In this document: positions 24,280 through 33,502 of the stretch, piece after piece | Position numbering within the stretch: the first letter of the stretch is position 1 | Layout of the letters: every line of letters begins with the position of its first letter | Origin: Bradyrhizobium sp. MOS002 | Lineage (GTDB): Bacteria > Pseudomonadota > Alphaproteobacteria > Rhizobiales > Xanthobacteraceae | Length of the DNA stretch: 64,000 nucleotides | Direction: 5' to 3' | Assembly: GCF_003020115.1 (NCBI RefSeq) | Contig: NZ_PYFX01000012.1 | Coordinates: forward strand, 1-64,000 | Notes under the pieces: generated by a model | What the model was told of the DNA's origin: nothing | The model's input: the letters and a program-made list of their open reading frames with translations, nothing else | Databases searched by the model: none | Position numbers and translations under genes: made by a program

Positions 24280-26601
24280 TTACACCGGATCGAACGCCCG
24301 GATCGGCGGCAGATTGCCGGTGAACTTCTCGACCTCGACTGTCGTGAGCTGGCCGGTGCAGCCCTGCGCAAAGGACGACGTGCCGACGTCGCGGGTGAGC
24401 ACGTTCGGATTACCGTGCACGCAGAGCGGCGCGTCGTCTTCGGGGTCCATCGGGTCGTACCAGGCGCCGGTCGGGAGCTGGACCACGCCGGGCGCGATGC
24501 CGTCGGTGACATGGGCCGCGGCGAGACAGGCGCCGCGCGCGTTGAACAGCCGGATGATGTCGCCGTGCTTGATCCCGCGTGCGTCCGCGTCCTGCGGGTT
24601 GATGCGCGCGACCTCGCGGCCGCGATGTTTGCTTTGAAGCGAATGTCCGCCGAAATCGAGCTGGCTATGCAGACGCGTCGCCGGCTGGTTGGCAACCAGG
24701 AAGCACGGCACCCCCGGCTTGGGCATGTCGGATTTCTCCAGCCAGACCGGATGGCCCGGACAGTCCGCATCGCCATGACCCGCGATCTTGGTAGAGAAAA
24801 TCTCGATGCGACCGCTCGGCGTCGGCAAAGCGTGATTGACGGGATCGTCGCGGAAGCGGCGCAGCCGGCCACCGTCGTCGGGCTGCTGCGGCACCACCAG
24901 GCTGCCGCGCTGCCAGAAGTCTTCGAAGCTCGGCGCCTCCAGGCCGCGCGCCTCGAGCGAGGCGCGGGTCGGCTCATAAAGATGCTCCAGCCACTGACGT
25001 GACGTCCGCCCCTCGGTGAAGGGCTCGCGCGCGCCGAGACGGTCGGCGAGATCGGCAAAGATCTCATAGTCGTCGCGCGCAAGGCCGAACGGCTCGGCGA
25101 TCCGGTGCATGGCGACCATCAGGGGATCGTTGCTGGAATAGCCGATGTCTTCGCGCTCGAGCGTCATCGTCGAGGGCAGCACGATGTCGGCATGCCGGGC
25201 CGTGGCAGTCCATGCGAGCTCGTGCACGACCAGCGTGTCGACTTTAGCAAACGCCTTGCGCAGGCGGTTGATGTCCTGGTGGTGATGGAAGGGATTGCCG
25301 CCGGCCCAATAGACGAGGCGGATATCCGGATAGGTGCGCGTCTCGCCATTGTATCGATAGGTGCTTCCCGGGTTGAGCAGCATGTCGGCGATGCGCGCCA
25401 CCGGAATGAAATCGCGGACGGCGTTGCGGCCCTGCCCCAGTGTCGGCCCCGGCACGTCGTTGACGCGGCGGCCGTAATAGCCGATCGCCCCCAACGAATA
25501 GGCGTAGCCGCCGCCGGAGAGGCCAATCTGGCCGAGCGCAGCCGCCAGCACCATGCCCATCCACACCGGCTGCTCGCCATGCTCGGCGCGCTGGAGCGAA
25601 TGAGAGACGGTGATGAGTGCGCGCTTCCCGGCGAGCCGGCGCGCCAGCTTGCGGATCGTGTTGGTGTCGACGCCGCAGATCGCGGCGGCCCATTCGGCGT
25701 TCTTGGGTTGGCCGTCGCTCTCACCGGTGAGATAGCGCAGGAAGACGGGCCATCCCTCGGTGTAGCGATCGAGGAACGCCTGGTCGTGCAGGTTTTCAGC
25801 GACCAGCGTATGAACGATGCCGAGCATCAGCGCGGTGTCGGTGCCGGGCACGCACGTCATCCATTCGGCGCCGGCCTCGACGGGCAGGTCTTCGCGCAGT
25901 GGGCTGACCAGGATGAACTCGCAGCCGCGGCGGCGCGCAGCTTCCATCGCGCCGCGCTCGACATGCTTGCTGATCGAGCCGCCTGCGACCATCGAGTTCT
26001 TCAGCGCCATGCCGCCGAACGCCAGCACGATGTCGGTATCGGCCGCGATCTGCTCCCAGGTGACGTTACGCTTGGTGATGTCCTCGTAACCGCAGAGGAT
26101 CTGCGGCAGCAGCACCGACGACGCGCCGGAGGAATAGGAGTTCACCGAGCGCACATAGCCGCCCAAGGCGACGTTGAGGAAGCGATGCACCTGGCTCTGG
26201 GCGTGATGGAAGCGGCCCGCGCTCGACCAGCCATAGGAGCCGCCGAACACCGCGCCGGGCCCGCGCGTGTCACGGATGCGTGCCAGTTCGTCGCCGAGCA
26301 GATCGAGCGCCTTCTCCCAGCTGACGGAGACGAATTCGTCGCGGCCGCGGCGATCGTCCGGACCGGGACCGCGTTCGAGCCAGCCGCGGCGGATCGCGGG
26401 TTGGGTGATGCGCGCCTGATGGCGCAGCGCGCCGGGAAAATTGCCGATGATGCCGTTCGGATCTGGATCGCCCGCATACGCCCTGACCTCGAGCCCGGCC
26501 TCGCCTTGGCGTGCCGAGAACACGCCCCAATGCGAGGTGTGCGGCTTGAAGCCGTCGGACAGGTCGAGGCCGGGGTCGGGGAAGCCAATCGTGTCGTCCA
26601 T
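24280..26601 (-). CDS. Molybdopterin oxidoreductase, BisC/TorZ-like
   Basis: This 773-residue enzyme belongs to the DMSO-reductase family. YGWSSAGRFHHAQSQ near residue 125 contains the serine that ligates molybdenum in the DMSO/TMAO/biotin-sulfoxide reductase branch. HPSTMTLERED-like and PTGAWYDP blocks at the C-terminus bind the molybdopterin dinucleotides. There is no twin-arginine leader and no N-terminal iron-sulfur Cys motif, so it is predicted to be cytoplasmic and BisC-like, reducing S- or N-oxides. No redox partner or chaperone gene is adjacent. It is divergent from the Rid-family gene. Confidence 0.93.
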   Translation of the reverse strand: MDDTIGFPDPGLDLSDGFKPHTSHWGVFSARQGEAGLEVRAYAGDPDPNGIIGNFPGALRHQARITQPAIRRGWLERGPGPDDRRGRDEFVSVSWEKALDLLGDELARIRDTRGPGAVFGGSYGWSSAGRFHHAQSQVHRFLNVALGGYVRSVNSYSSGASSVLLPQILCGYEDITKRNVTWEQIAADTDIVLAFGGMALKNSMVAGGSISKHVERGAMEAARRRGCEFILVSPLREDLPVEAGAEWMTCVPGTDTALMLGIVHTLVAENLHDQAFLDRYTEGWPVFLRYLTGESDGQPKNAEWAAAICGVDTNTIRKLARRLAGKRALITVSHSLQRAEHGEQPVWMGMVLAAALGQIGLSGGGYAYSLGAIGYYGRRVNDVPGPTLGQGRNAVRDFIPVARIADMLLNPGSTYRYNGETRTYPDIRLVYWAGGNPFHHHQDINRLRKAFAKVDTLVVHELAWTATARHADIVLPSTMTLEREDIGYSSNDPLMVAMHRIAEPFGLARDDYEIFADLADRLGAREPFTEGRTSRQWLEHLYEPTRASLEARGLEAPSFEDFWQRGSLVVPQQPDDGGRLRRFRDDPVNHALPTPSGRIEIFSTKIAGHGDADCPGHPVWLEKSDMPKPGVPCFLVANQPATRLHSQLDFGGHSLQSKHRGREVARINPQDADARGIKHGDIIRLFNARGACLAAAHVTDGIAPGVVQLPTGAWYDPMDPEDDAPLCVHGNPNVLTRDVGTSSFAQGCTGQLTTVEVEKFTGNLPPIRAFDPV

Positions 26602-26929
26602 CGTCGCATTCCTTGTTCCGGTCGCGGCACCGTCCCGGCCGCACCGATGTCATCCGGGTAGCAGTATAGCAATCCGCTCTTCGATGTCGTCGGGTCAGGG
26701 CCTGCGAAAATGCCGGGCGCTCGTGCAGAGACTGCTTGGCCAACGTTCGCAGGGACGACCGGCGGCGATCTTTCGACCAATTTGTACTTTTATTTTCAAC
26801 GCTTTAGTCGACTGCATTCAGAGGCCGCGCGCCCGTCTTTCGGTAAGACTTGGCACGCGATCTCTTGCAACGACACTGACATTGAAATGTGCGATATCCC
26901 GGCTCGTCACACACAACATCGGTCCCATC
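26602..26929. other. Divergent region between BisC-like and Rid-family genes
   Basis: This 328-bp stretch has no supported gene. A plus-strand frame running through it into the Rid gene lacks family resemblance before 26930. A short AT-rich segment at about 26780-26810 may hold promoter elements. Nothing more specific is visible. Confidence 0.5.
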
Positions 26930-27280
26930 ATGATCAAGCGCGTCTTGCCCTACGAAGGTCTGCTCCACGAAGTGGTCGAGCATCATGGCGTGCTTTACAT
27001 CGGTGGAATCGTCCCCGAGGACACGAGCCTCGACATGTCAGGCCAGGCAAACGACGTCCTCGGGCAGTTGACGCAGCTGCTCAAGACCCTAGGATCCGAT
27101 CTGGGCAACGTCGTGCAGGTGACCATCTACATGACGAGCCTCAAGGAGAAGGCAGAGTTCAATGCAGCCTGGAAGGCGCATTTTGCAGAGGCTCATCTGC
27201 CGGCGCGCGCCGCAATCGGCGTGGCCGATCTCGGTCCCGGCGTCAAACTCGAGATCACGGCCATCGCCGCTCGACAATAG
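26930..27280 (+). CDS. Rid-family (YjgF/YER057c/UK114) protein
   Basis: This 116-residue protein belongs to the Rid superfamily, whose members deaminate reactive enamine/imine intermediates or related compounds. Family words are YIGGIVPEDTS, VVQVTIYMTSLKEKAEFNAAWKAHF and LPARAAIGVADL, the last with the conserved Arg of the active site. The ATG at 26930 matches the family start; the longer frame from 26441 is not supported. It is convergent with the LysR gene, 80 bp away. Whether it is RidA itself or a paralogue is uncertain. Confidence 0.9.
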   Translation: MIKRVLPYEGLLHEVVEHHGVLYIGGIVPEDTSLDMSGQANDVLGQLTQLLKTLGSDLGNVVQVTIYMTSLKEKAEFNAAWKAHFAEAHLPARAAIGVADLGPGVKLEITAIAARQ

Positions 27281-27360
27281 TGGCGCGGGGACCCGCTGAT
27301 TGAGAGTCCCGACGATCATCAAGCCTAAATGCGTGACCTGGTGCGGTTGACCAAGTCGAA

Positions 27361-28305
27361 TCAGGACGCAGCCGCGTGGTACAGGCACTCGCGTAGCCAA
27401 GCATGAGCGCCGTCCTCCTGATTGCGCGGATGCCACAACGCAACGATACGCGCGGGCGGCAGATCGAGCGGCGGCGGCGTGAGATCGAGCTCGTGGGAAA
27501 ACCGCATCAGAAAACGTCGCGGAAGGGTACAGATGCAGTCGCTGTGGGCAAGGATGACCGGCGCCAGCGCATAGGTTTGAATTGAGACGGCGACGCGCCG
27601 GGAACGGCCTAGCGCGGCCAGTGCGTCGTCGACCAGGCCCGAGAATCCACCGCCGTCGGCAGAGATCAGCAGATGATCGAGCGCACAAAAGCGATCGAGA
27701 TCGAGCGCGCCGTTGCCGCGTGGATGACCCTTGCGCTGGGCGGAGAGGAAGCTGTCCTCGAAAAGCGGGCGCTGCATCAGATCGCCGTGCGCCCCGTCCG
27801 CCCCCGTCACCAGAATGTCGATCTCGCCCCGCTCAAGCCGATCGACGACGTCGCGCGTAGGATGGACGAAGGCCAGCCGCGCCCGTGCGGCCGTGGAGGT
27901 CAACCGCGCGACGAATCCGGGCGCCAGCGTCACGGCTGGATTCTCATGGATGGCAACGACAAAGGTACGCTGGCTGCGGACCGGGTCGAATACGGCCGGC
28001 CCCTCGACCATGCGACGGAGCTTGCCGAGCACGTCTGCCAGCTCCGCCTGCAGCTCCACCGCTCTCGTCGTCGGCACCACGCCGCGGCCCGCCGCCGCGG
28101 GCACGAACAAGGGATCAGCAAAGACCTGTCGCAGCCGGTTCAGCCGAGCAGATAGTGCCGGCTGGCCGATGTTCAGGCGCGACGCCGCGCGCGTGACGTT
28201 CCGCTCGCGCAGCAGGGCCTCCAGGGCGAGCAATAGGCCAAGGTCGATCTCGGCGAGATCGGTGTCGTCGGCCGGCCGACCTGGACCGTGTTCCGCATCC
28301 GGCAT
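27361..28305 (-). CDS. LysR-family transcription regulator
   Basis: This is a 314-residue regulator. The N-terminal winged helix is LLLALEALLRERNVTRAASRLNIGQPALSARLNRLRQVF, followed by a periplasmic-binding-protein-like effector domain. The layout, with DLGLLLALEALL, resembles the NodD/LinR branch. The ATG at 28305 follows GGAGGAGG; the frame upstream is the promoter region. It is divergent from the hydrolase pair, with a palindrome in between. Confidence 0.92.
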   Translation of the reverse strand: MPDAEHGPGRPADDTDLAEIDLGLLLALEALLRERNVTRAASRLNIGQPALSARLNRLRQVFADPLFVPAAAGRGVVPTTRAVELQAELADVLGKLRRMVEGPAVFDPVRSQRTFVVAIHENPAVTLAPGFVARLTSTAARARLAFVHPTRDVVDRLERGEIDILVTGADGAHGDLMQRPLFEDSFLSAQRKGHPRGNGALDLDRFCALDHLLISADGGGFSGLVDDALAALGRSRRVAVSIQTYALAPVILAHSDCICTLPRRFLMRFSHELDLTPPPLDLPPARIVALWHPRNQEDGAHAWLRECLYHAAAS

Positions 28306-28330
28306 CGGTCCTCCTCCGTTCAAGGCAATG

Positions 28331-28353
28331 ATCGCGGCCGGACCAGCCGCGAT
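28331..28353. promoter_or_regulatory. Perfect 8-bp-arm inverted repeat, LysR operator candidate
   Basis: ATCGCGGC and GCCGCGAT are separated by 7 bp, 26 bp upstream of the LysR start and 180 bp from the divergent hydrolase start. The placement fits the autoregulatory recognition site of a LysR regulator. The T-N11-A core expected of such sites is compatible with the palindrome. Confidence 0.5.
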
Positions 28354-28533
28354 GAGACAGGTAAAGCCAAAATGGCGGCCTGAAAAGCCGGGCTGACAGC
28401 CTTCGATATCGACGGGGTCGATGGGACCTATCGAACCCACGGCCCTCCCGGCGGCGTGGCGCGCTTCGTACTTCACGGTCACGGCGGCTGGCAATCAGGC
28501 CGGCTCAGCCACGATCTGGAGTGGAGGACCTTG

Positions 28534-29469
28534 ATGACGCAAGCGACCAAAACCTATCGCGTTGGCGAAGCAGCCGTCACGCGGATCGATGAGTTGCGGC
28601 TTGCCGCGTTCAAGTTCGACGCCCTCTATCCTGGCGCCGATCCGGATGCGCTGGAGCGCCATCGCGACCAGCTCGAGGCGGGCTCTTTCGATTCCACGAC
28701 CGGCACTTTCATTCAAAGCATCCACAGCTGGTTGGTCAAAACCCCGCACCACACGATCCTGATCGACACGGCGACCGGCAACGACAAGAACCGGCCTGAC
28801 ATTCCGCCGCTCCATCGTCTGAACGAGCCCTTCCTGGCGCGGCTGGCCGCGGCGGGCGTCACCCCGGAACAGGTGGATTACGTTCTGCTCACGCATGTCC
28901 ATGCTGACCACGTCGGCTGGAACACGCGCCTGGTCGACGGTCGCTGGATTCCAACGTTCCCGAATGCGACCTACGTCTTCTCCCGCATCGAGCAGGCCTA
29001 CGGCGAGAGCCTCGCGGCCGGCACGGCGCCGGCCGGAGCAGCCCGCCCGGACCCGGCCCTCGGCCCGGCAGCGCGCAAGCCGGCCGACCGCGTCTATGAC
29101 GACAGTGTGCGGCCGGTCATCGAGGCAGGGCTTGCCCAGCTCATTTCCGTGAATGGTGAGGAGGTCCTCGACGGCATCTCCTTCATCCCGACTCCCGGTC
29201 ACAGTATCGATCACGCGTCGATCCGTCTCGTCTCCCGCGGCGAGCAGGCGCTGTTTGCCGGCGACGTGATGCACCATCCGCTGCAGGTGTATGAGCCTTC
29301 GCTCAATTCCTGCTTCTGCGAATTCCCTGAGGCCGCCTTGCGCTCGCGCGCCGCCGTCCTGGAGGACGCAGCCGATCGTGGCGCAACCCTCTTCACCACC
29401 CATTTCGCACAATCGTCCGTCGGACGCATCGACCGCCGCGGCGATCGCTTCGCCTGGCACTTCCTCTGA
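28534..29469 (+). CDS. Metallo-beta-lactamase-fold hydrolase
   Basis: This 311-residue dizinc hydrolase has the signature HVHADHVGW (HxHxDH). Further ligands lie in TPGHSIDH and FAGDVMHHP, and a late His in TTHF. The general layout is that of AHL-lactonase-like or related MBL enzymes, but substrate specificity cannot be assigned. The ATG at 28534 follows GTGGAGGA. It is 15 bp upstream of the alpha/beta hydrolase gene, so the two are co-transcribed under the divergent LysR regulator. Confidence 0.9.
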   Translation: MTQATKTYRVGEAAVTRIDELRLAAFKFDALYPGADPDALERHRDQLEAGSFDSTTGTFIQSIHSWLVKTPHHTILIDTATGNDKNRPDIPPLHRLNEPFLARLAAAGVTPEQVDYVLLTHVHADHVGWNTRLVDGRWIPTFPNATYVFSRIEQAYGESLAAGTAPAGAARPDPALGPAARKPADRVYDDSVRPVIEAGLAQLISVNGEEVLDGISFIPTPGHSIDHASIRLVSRGEQALFAGDVMHHPLQVYEPSLNSCFCEFPEAALRSRAAVLEDAADRGATLFTTHFAQSSVGRIDRRGDRFAWHFL

Positions 29470-29484
29470 TCAAGGAGACCGACC

Positions 29485-30486
29485 ATGGACCAGCAAACTT
29501 TCGCACGGGCAGACAGGTCCGACATCGTGGTCGAGGATCTCATGATCCCGAGCGACACGGCCGGCATTTCGCTTCACCTACGCAACAAGCGACAAGCGGC
29601 GCTCAAGACGTTTTCCGCCGAGCGAACCATCCTGATGATGCATGGCGCGACCTATTCGTCGGAAAGCCTGTTCGATGCGCCGCTCGGCGGCATCTCCTTC
29701 ATGGATTATCTGGCGGGGCATGGCTACGATGTCTTCGCACTCGACGTGCGCGGCTATGGCGGATCGACGCGTCCGCCCCAAATGAACGCACCGCCGGAGG
29801 ACTCCGAGCCGCTCGTGCGCACCGAAATCGGCGTGCGCGATCTCGCCAGCGCAGTTCAATACATCCTGAAGCAGCGCAACATCACGCGGCTCAATCTGGT
29901 CGCCATGTCCTGGGGCGGCTCTGTGGCCGGTGCTTACACGGCAGGCAATAACGACAAGATCGTAAAGCTTGCGCTGGTCGCGCCACTGTGGTTGCTGAAG
30001 GGCCCGGCTCCGGTCGATGCGGGCGGCCGCCTCGGGGCCTATCGCAACGTCCCTGTTCTGGACTTCAGGGAGCGCTGGCTTTCCGCAGCGCCCGAAGCAG
30101 CGCAGCCAGGTCTAATTCCAGCAGGCGGCTTCGAACTCTGGGCGAACATCTCGCTCGCAACAGACCCGCAGGCCAGCGCAGGGACTGCTCCGCTTATGCG
30201 TGCGGTGAACGGTCCGATCCTGGACATCCGCGAATACTGGGCCGCCGGCAAGGCCCTTTACGACGCCAGCGCCATTCGCGTGCCCGTGCTCCTGGTCCAC
30301 GCCGAATGGGACCGGGACGTGCCCATCAGCTCGGCGCAGGATCTCTTCCTCTCGCTGAAACACGCGCGATATCGGCGATGGGTTGAGATCGGCGAAGGCA
30401 CGCACATGATACTGCTGGAGAAGAACCGGTTGCAGGCGTTCGACGCGATCAACCAGTTTCTCTCGGAGCAGTATGAGTGTGCTTAG
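29485..30486 (+). CDS. Alpha/beta hydrolase
   Basis: This is a 333-residue hydrolase. The oxyanion region is MMHGATYSSES, DVRGYGGS follows, and the nucleophile Ser sits in the elbow AMSWGGSVAG. Late Asp (AEWDRDVP) and His (GEGTHMI) complete a plausible triad. No signal peptide is visible, so it is cytoplasmic. It shares a transcript with the MBL-fold gene, suggesting two successive hydrolytic steps on one compound. Confidence 0.9.
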   Translation: MDQQTFARADRSDIVVEDLMIPSDTAGISLHLRNKRQAALKTFSAERTILMMHGATYSSESLFDAPLGGISFMDYLAGHGYDVFALDVRGYGGSTRPPQMNAPPEDSEPLVRTEIGVRDLASAVQYILKQRNITRLNLVAMSWGGSVAGAYTAGNNDKIVKLALVAPLWLLKGPAPVDAGGRLGAYRNVPVLDFRERWLSAAPEAAQPGLIPAGGFELWANISLATDPQASAGTAPLMRAVNGPILDIREYWAAGKALYDASAIRVPVLLVHAEWDRDVPISSAQDLFLSLKHARYRRWVEIGEGTHMILLEKNRLQAFDAINQFLSEQYECA

Positions 30487-30661
30487 CGCGCGTCGTGCGC
30501 ATGCCGCCGCGAGAACACAGGCGTTTGGCCTGATACTCCCCCAATGGAATGACGCGCAATCATCGGTGGTTCCTCGGTTGCGTTGGCGGATCGTAGTTCA
30601 CCCGCATTTCCATCTCGTCCGTCGCACTCCAAACCGCTGGACGCCATGCTGCGTTGCGCTT

Positions 30662-31627
30662 TCACGCCGAGAAGAGATGGCACGCGACATGCCGACCGGG
30701 GCCTGACTCTCTCAGCGACGGCGCTTCGACGCGGCAACGGTCCATCGCGTAGGCGCAGCGCGGATGGAAAGAGCAGCCAGGCGGCGGATCGAGCAGACTC
30801 GGCACCTCGCCGGCGACCACCGGATGCCGAACAAAATCCGGATCCGCGCGCGGCACGGCGTCGAGCAGCGCACGCGAATAGGGATGCTGCGGATCAGAAT
30901 AAATCTTCGCCTTCGGTGCGAACTCGACGATCGAGCCGGCATACATCACGGCGACGCGGGTCGACACCGCGCGTACCACCGCCAGATCGTGAGCGATAAA
31001 CAGGTAGCTCAGGCCGAGCCGCTCCTGCAGATCGAGTAGCAGGTTGACGATCTGCGCCTGCATCGACACGTCCAGCGCTGACACCGGCTCATCGCACACC
31101 ACGAAATCCGGATTTAGCGCCAGTGCTCGGGCAATGACGATGCGCTGACGTTGGCCGCCGGAGAATTCGTGCGGGTAGCGTTCGACGCTATTCCTGGGCA
31201 AGCCGACCAACTCGAGCAGTTCGGCGACGCGGTCGTTGCGGTCCTTGCGCGAATGGGTGCCGGCGATGTCGATAGGTTCGGCGATGGCGCTGCCGATCCG
31301 CATACGCGGATTGAGCGAGGCATAGGGATCCTGAAACACGAATTGCAAGCGCGACCGTACCGCGGCCAGTTGCGCCTTGCCGTTCGCTCCGGCGATGTCA
31401 TGACCGAACAGACTGACGGTGCCGCTGCTGGCCGGGATCAGGCCGACCAGGATGCGGCCGGCGGTGGTCTTGCCGGAGCCGGATTCGCCGACCAGTCCCA
31501 GCGTCTCGCCGCGCATGATGTCGAAGTTGACCCCGCTCAGCGCATGCAATGTCGATGTGCCTCCAGCGTGCTTCACGGCAAAGGTCTTCTTGAGGTCGCG
31601 GACCTCGACGATTGGCTGATCAACCAT
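30662..31627 (-). CDS. ABC transporter ATPase, DppF/OppF-like
   Basis: This is the 321-residue second ATPase of a peptide/nickel-type importer. Walker A is GESGSGKT, the signature is FSGGQRQRI and Walker B is FVVCDEP. The C-terminal oligopeptide extension (HPYSRALLDAVP, CSFHPRCAYAMDRC) carries Cys residues typical of DppF/OppF. The ATG at 31627 overlaps the end of the DppD-like gene by 8 bp. It is the last gene of the transporter operon. Confidence 0.94.
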   Translation of the reverse strand: MVDQPIVEVRDLKKTFAVKHAGGTSTLHALSGVNFDIMRGETLGLVGESGSGKTTAGRILVGLIPASSGTVSLFGHDIAGANGKAQLAAVRSRLQFVFQDPYASLNPRMRIGSAIAEPIDIAGTHSRKDRNDRVAELLELVGLPRNSVERYPHEFSGGQRQRIVIARALALNPDFVVCDEPVSALDVSMQAQIVNLLLDLQERLGLSYLFIAHDLAVVRAVSTRVAVMYAGSIVEFAPKAKIYSDPQHPYSRALLDAVPRADPDFVRHPVVAGEVPSLLDPPPGCSFHPRCAYAMDRCRVEAPSLRESGPGRHVACHLFSA

Positions 31628-32612
31628 GGCGCTCGCCCAGAACAAGAATGCGCGGCGGGCAGCGCGCCGACTGACCATCGCTCACCGGCTGCATCAATGG
31701 CGGCTCGTCGCGGCAGCGCGGCTGCACCAGCGCGCAACGCGGGCTGAAGCGGCAGCCCACAATGATCTCCTGCGGCCCTGGAATTCGGCCCGCAATGGTG
31801 GCAAGGCGTGGCGCATCGCTGTCGAGCTTCGGCACCGCGGCGATCAGCCCTACGGTGTACGGGTGCACCGGTCGCCGGAACAACTGCGCCACCGGTGCCT
31901 CTTCGACCACGCGGCCAGCATACATCACGATGACGCTCTGGGCAAATTCTGCAATCACGCCGAGATCGTGTGAGATCAGCATTACTGACATCTTCAGTTC
32001 CTTGCGCAGGTCGCGCAGGAGTTCGAGGATCTGCGCCTGGATGGTGACGTCAAGCGCGGTGGTCGGCTCGTCGGCGATCAGGAGGCGCGGCTTGCAGGCG
32101 ATCGCCATGGCGATCATCACGCGCTGCCGCATGCCGCCGGACAACCGATGCGGATAATCGTCAGCGCGGCGCGTCGCATCGGGGATCCGTACCAGCCCGA
32201 GCAGTTCGACCACGCGCTTCCGCGCGGCAACACCCGTGAGGCCCTGATGCTGGCGCAGTGTCTCGGAAATCTGATCGGCGATGGTCAGCACCGGATTGAG
32301 CGACGACATCGGGTCTTGGAAGATCATGGCGATCTCGCTGCCGCGGATACGCCGCATGGTCGATCCCCGCTCGCGGAGCAGGTCTTGCCCCTGATATGTG
32401 ATCGTCCCTGACGGTATCCGCGTGGTGGCACGCTGGTGCAGCTGCAGGATCGACAGCGCGGTGACGCTCTTGCCGCTGCCGGACTCGCCGACGATGCCGA
32501 CGCAATCGCCCTCACCGACATCCAGCGACACGTCGTCGACCGCCGTGACCCAGCCGGAATCGACGCGGAACTGGACGGTGAGATTGCGGACCGACAGCAG
32601 CGGCATGATCAT
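31620..32612 (-). CDS. ABC transporter ATPase, DppD/OppD-like
   Basis: This is a 330-residue ATPase with Walker A GESGSGKS, signature LSGGMRQRV, Walker B LLIADEPTTALD, and the C-terminal HPYTVGLIAAVP and CRFSPRC block. The ATG at 32612 overlaps the permease stop (TGATG) and has GGGAGG 7 nt upstream. A longer reading frame to 33434 is only out-of-frame permease sequence. Confidence 0.94.
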   Translation of the reverse strand: MIMPLLSVRNLTVQFRVDSGWVTAVDDVSLDVGEGDCVGIVGESGSGKSVTALSILQLHQRATTRIPSGTITYQGQDLLRERGSTMRRIRGSEIAMIFQDPMSSLNPVLTIADQISETLRQHQGLTGVAARKRVVELLGLVRIPDATRRADDYPHRLSGGMRQRVMIAMAIACKPRLLIADEPTTALDVTIQAQILELLRDLRKELKMSVMLISHDLGVIAEFAQSVIVMYAGRVVEEAPVAQLFRRPVHPYTVGLIAAVPKLDSDAPRLATIAGRIPGPQEIIVGCRFSPRCALVQPRCRDEPPLMQPVSDGQSARCPPRILVLGERHG

Positions 32613-33502
32613 CACTCGCCTCCCTTGAGGCGAGGATCGAGCATGTCGCCGAGCGCATCGCCGAGCAGGTTGAGGCTCAGCGCGGCGAGGCTGATGGCGA
32701 TACCGGGAAACAGCATCACCCACCAGGCCTCGGTGGCGTAGTCGCGGCCCTCGGCGATGATATTGCCCCAACTGGCGATCGGCGGCTGGATACCGACGCC
32801 GAGAAAGCTCAGCGCCGCCTCCGCCAGCATGGCGTAGGCGAAGATGAAGGTGAGATGCACCAGCAGCGGGCTGAGGCAGTTCGGCAGGATGTGCCGCAGC
32901 ACGATGCGCAGCGACGAGGCGCCGGAGACCTGCGCCGCCTGCACGAAATCCATCTCGCGCACGGTCAGCGCCGCAGCGCGGACGATGCGCACGCCGGCGG
33001 GAATGTAGGCCACCGTCAGCGCGATAATGACGCTGGAGACGCGTGGGCCGAGCGCCGCGGCAATGCCCAGCGCCAGCAGGATCGCCGGAAACGACATCAG
33101 CGCATCCATCAGCCGCATGATGGCGCCATCGAGCCGGCGGAACTGTGCCGCGATCACGCCGAGGATCGCGCTGCACAGGCCGGACACCACGCAGACGGCG
33201 AAGCCAACGAACAGCGAGACCCGTGCGCCGTAGAGCACCCGGGTGAAGACATCGCGGCCGAACATGTCGGTGCCGAACCAGAACGCCTGCGACGGCGGCC
33301 GGAAGCGGAAGCGCACCCGCATGGCAGAGGGATCGACCGGCGAGATCAGCGGCGCCAGCACCGCAGCCAGCGTCAGCAGCAGAATGATGGAAGAGCCTAT
33401 GACGAAGGACCGATGACGCAGCAGGCGGCGCCACGCGCCATAACCGCGCGGCGCGGCGATAGCGTGGACCGTCGTCAGCGATCCCAGGCCGGTGTCAGTC
33501 AT
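32612..33502 (-). CDS. ABC transporter permease, DppC-like
   Basis: This 296-residue inner-membrane permease has about six helices. It shows the N-terminal LAPLISPVDPSAM and FGTDMFGRDVFTRVLYGARVSLFVGF blocks of DppC/OppC and the EAA loop EMDFVQAAQVSGASSLRIVLRHILPN that contacts the ATPases. It overlaps both neighbours, showing a tightly coupled operon. Confidence 0.95.
   Translation of the reverse strand: MTDTGLGSLTTVHAIAAPRGYGAWRRLLRHRSFVIGSSIILLLTLAAVLAPLISPVDPSAMRVRFRFRPPSQAFWFGTDMFGRDVFTRVLYGARVSLFVGFAVCVVSGLCSAILGVIAAQFRRLDGAIMRLMDALMSFPAILLALGIAAALGPRVSSVIIALTVAYIPAGVRIVRAAALTVREMDFVQAAQVSGASSLRIVLRHILPNCLSPLLVHLTFIFAYAMLAEAALSFLGVGIQPPIASWGNIIAEGRDYATEAWWVMLFPGIAISLAALSLNLLGDALGDMLDPRLKGGE

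Noticed and set aside
25105..26661. 518-residue plus-strand frame opposite the molybdopterin enzyme
   Set aside because: Antisense shadow of a certain gene; no family motifs and no convincing ribosome site.
26441..26929. Upstream extension of the Rid-family protein to 279 residues
   Set aside because: The added residues are antisense to the molybdopterin gene and low-complexity; Rid proteins are ~115-130 residues and start as at 26930.
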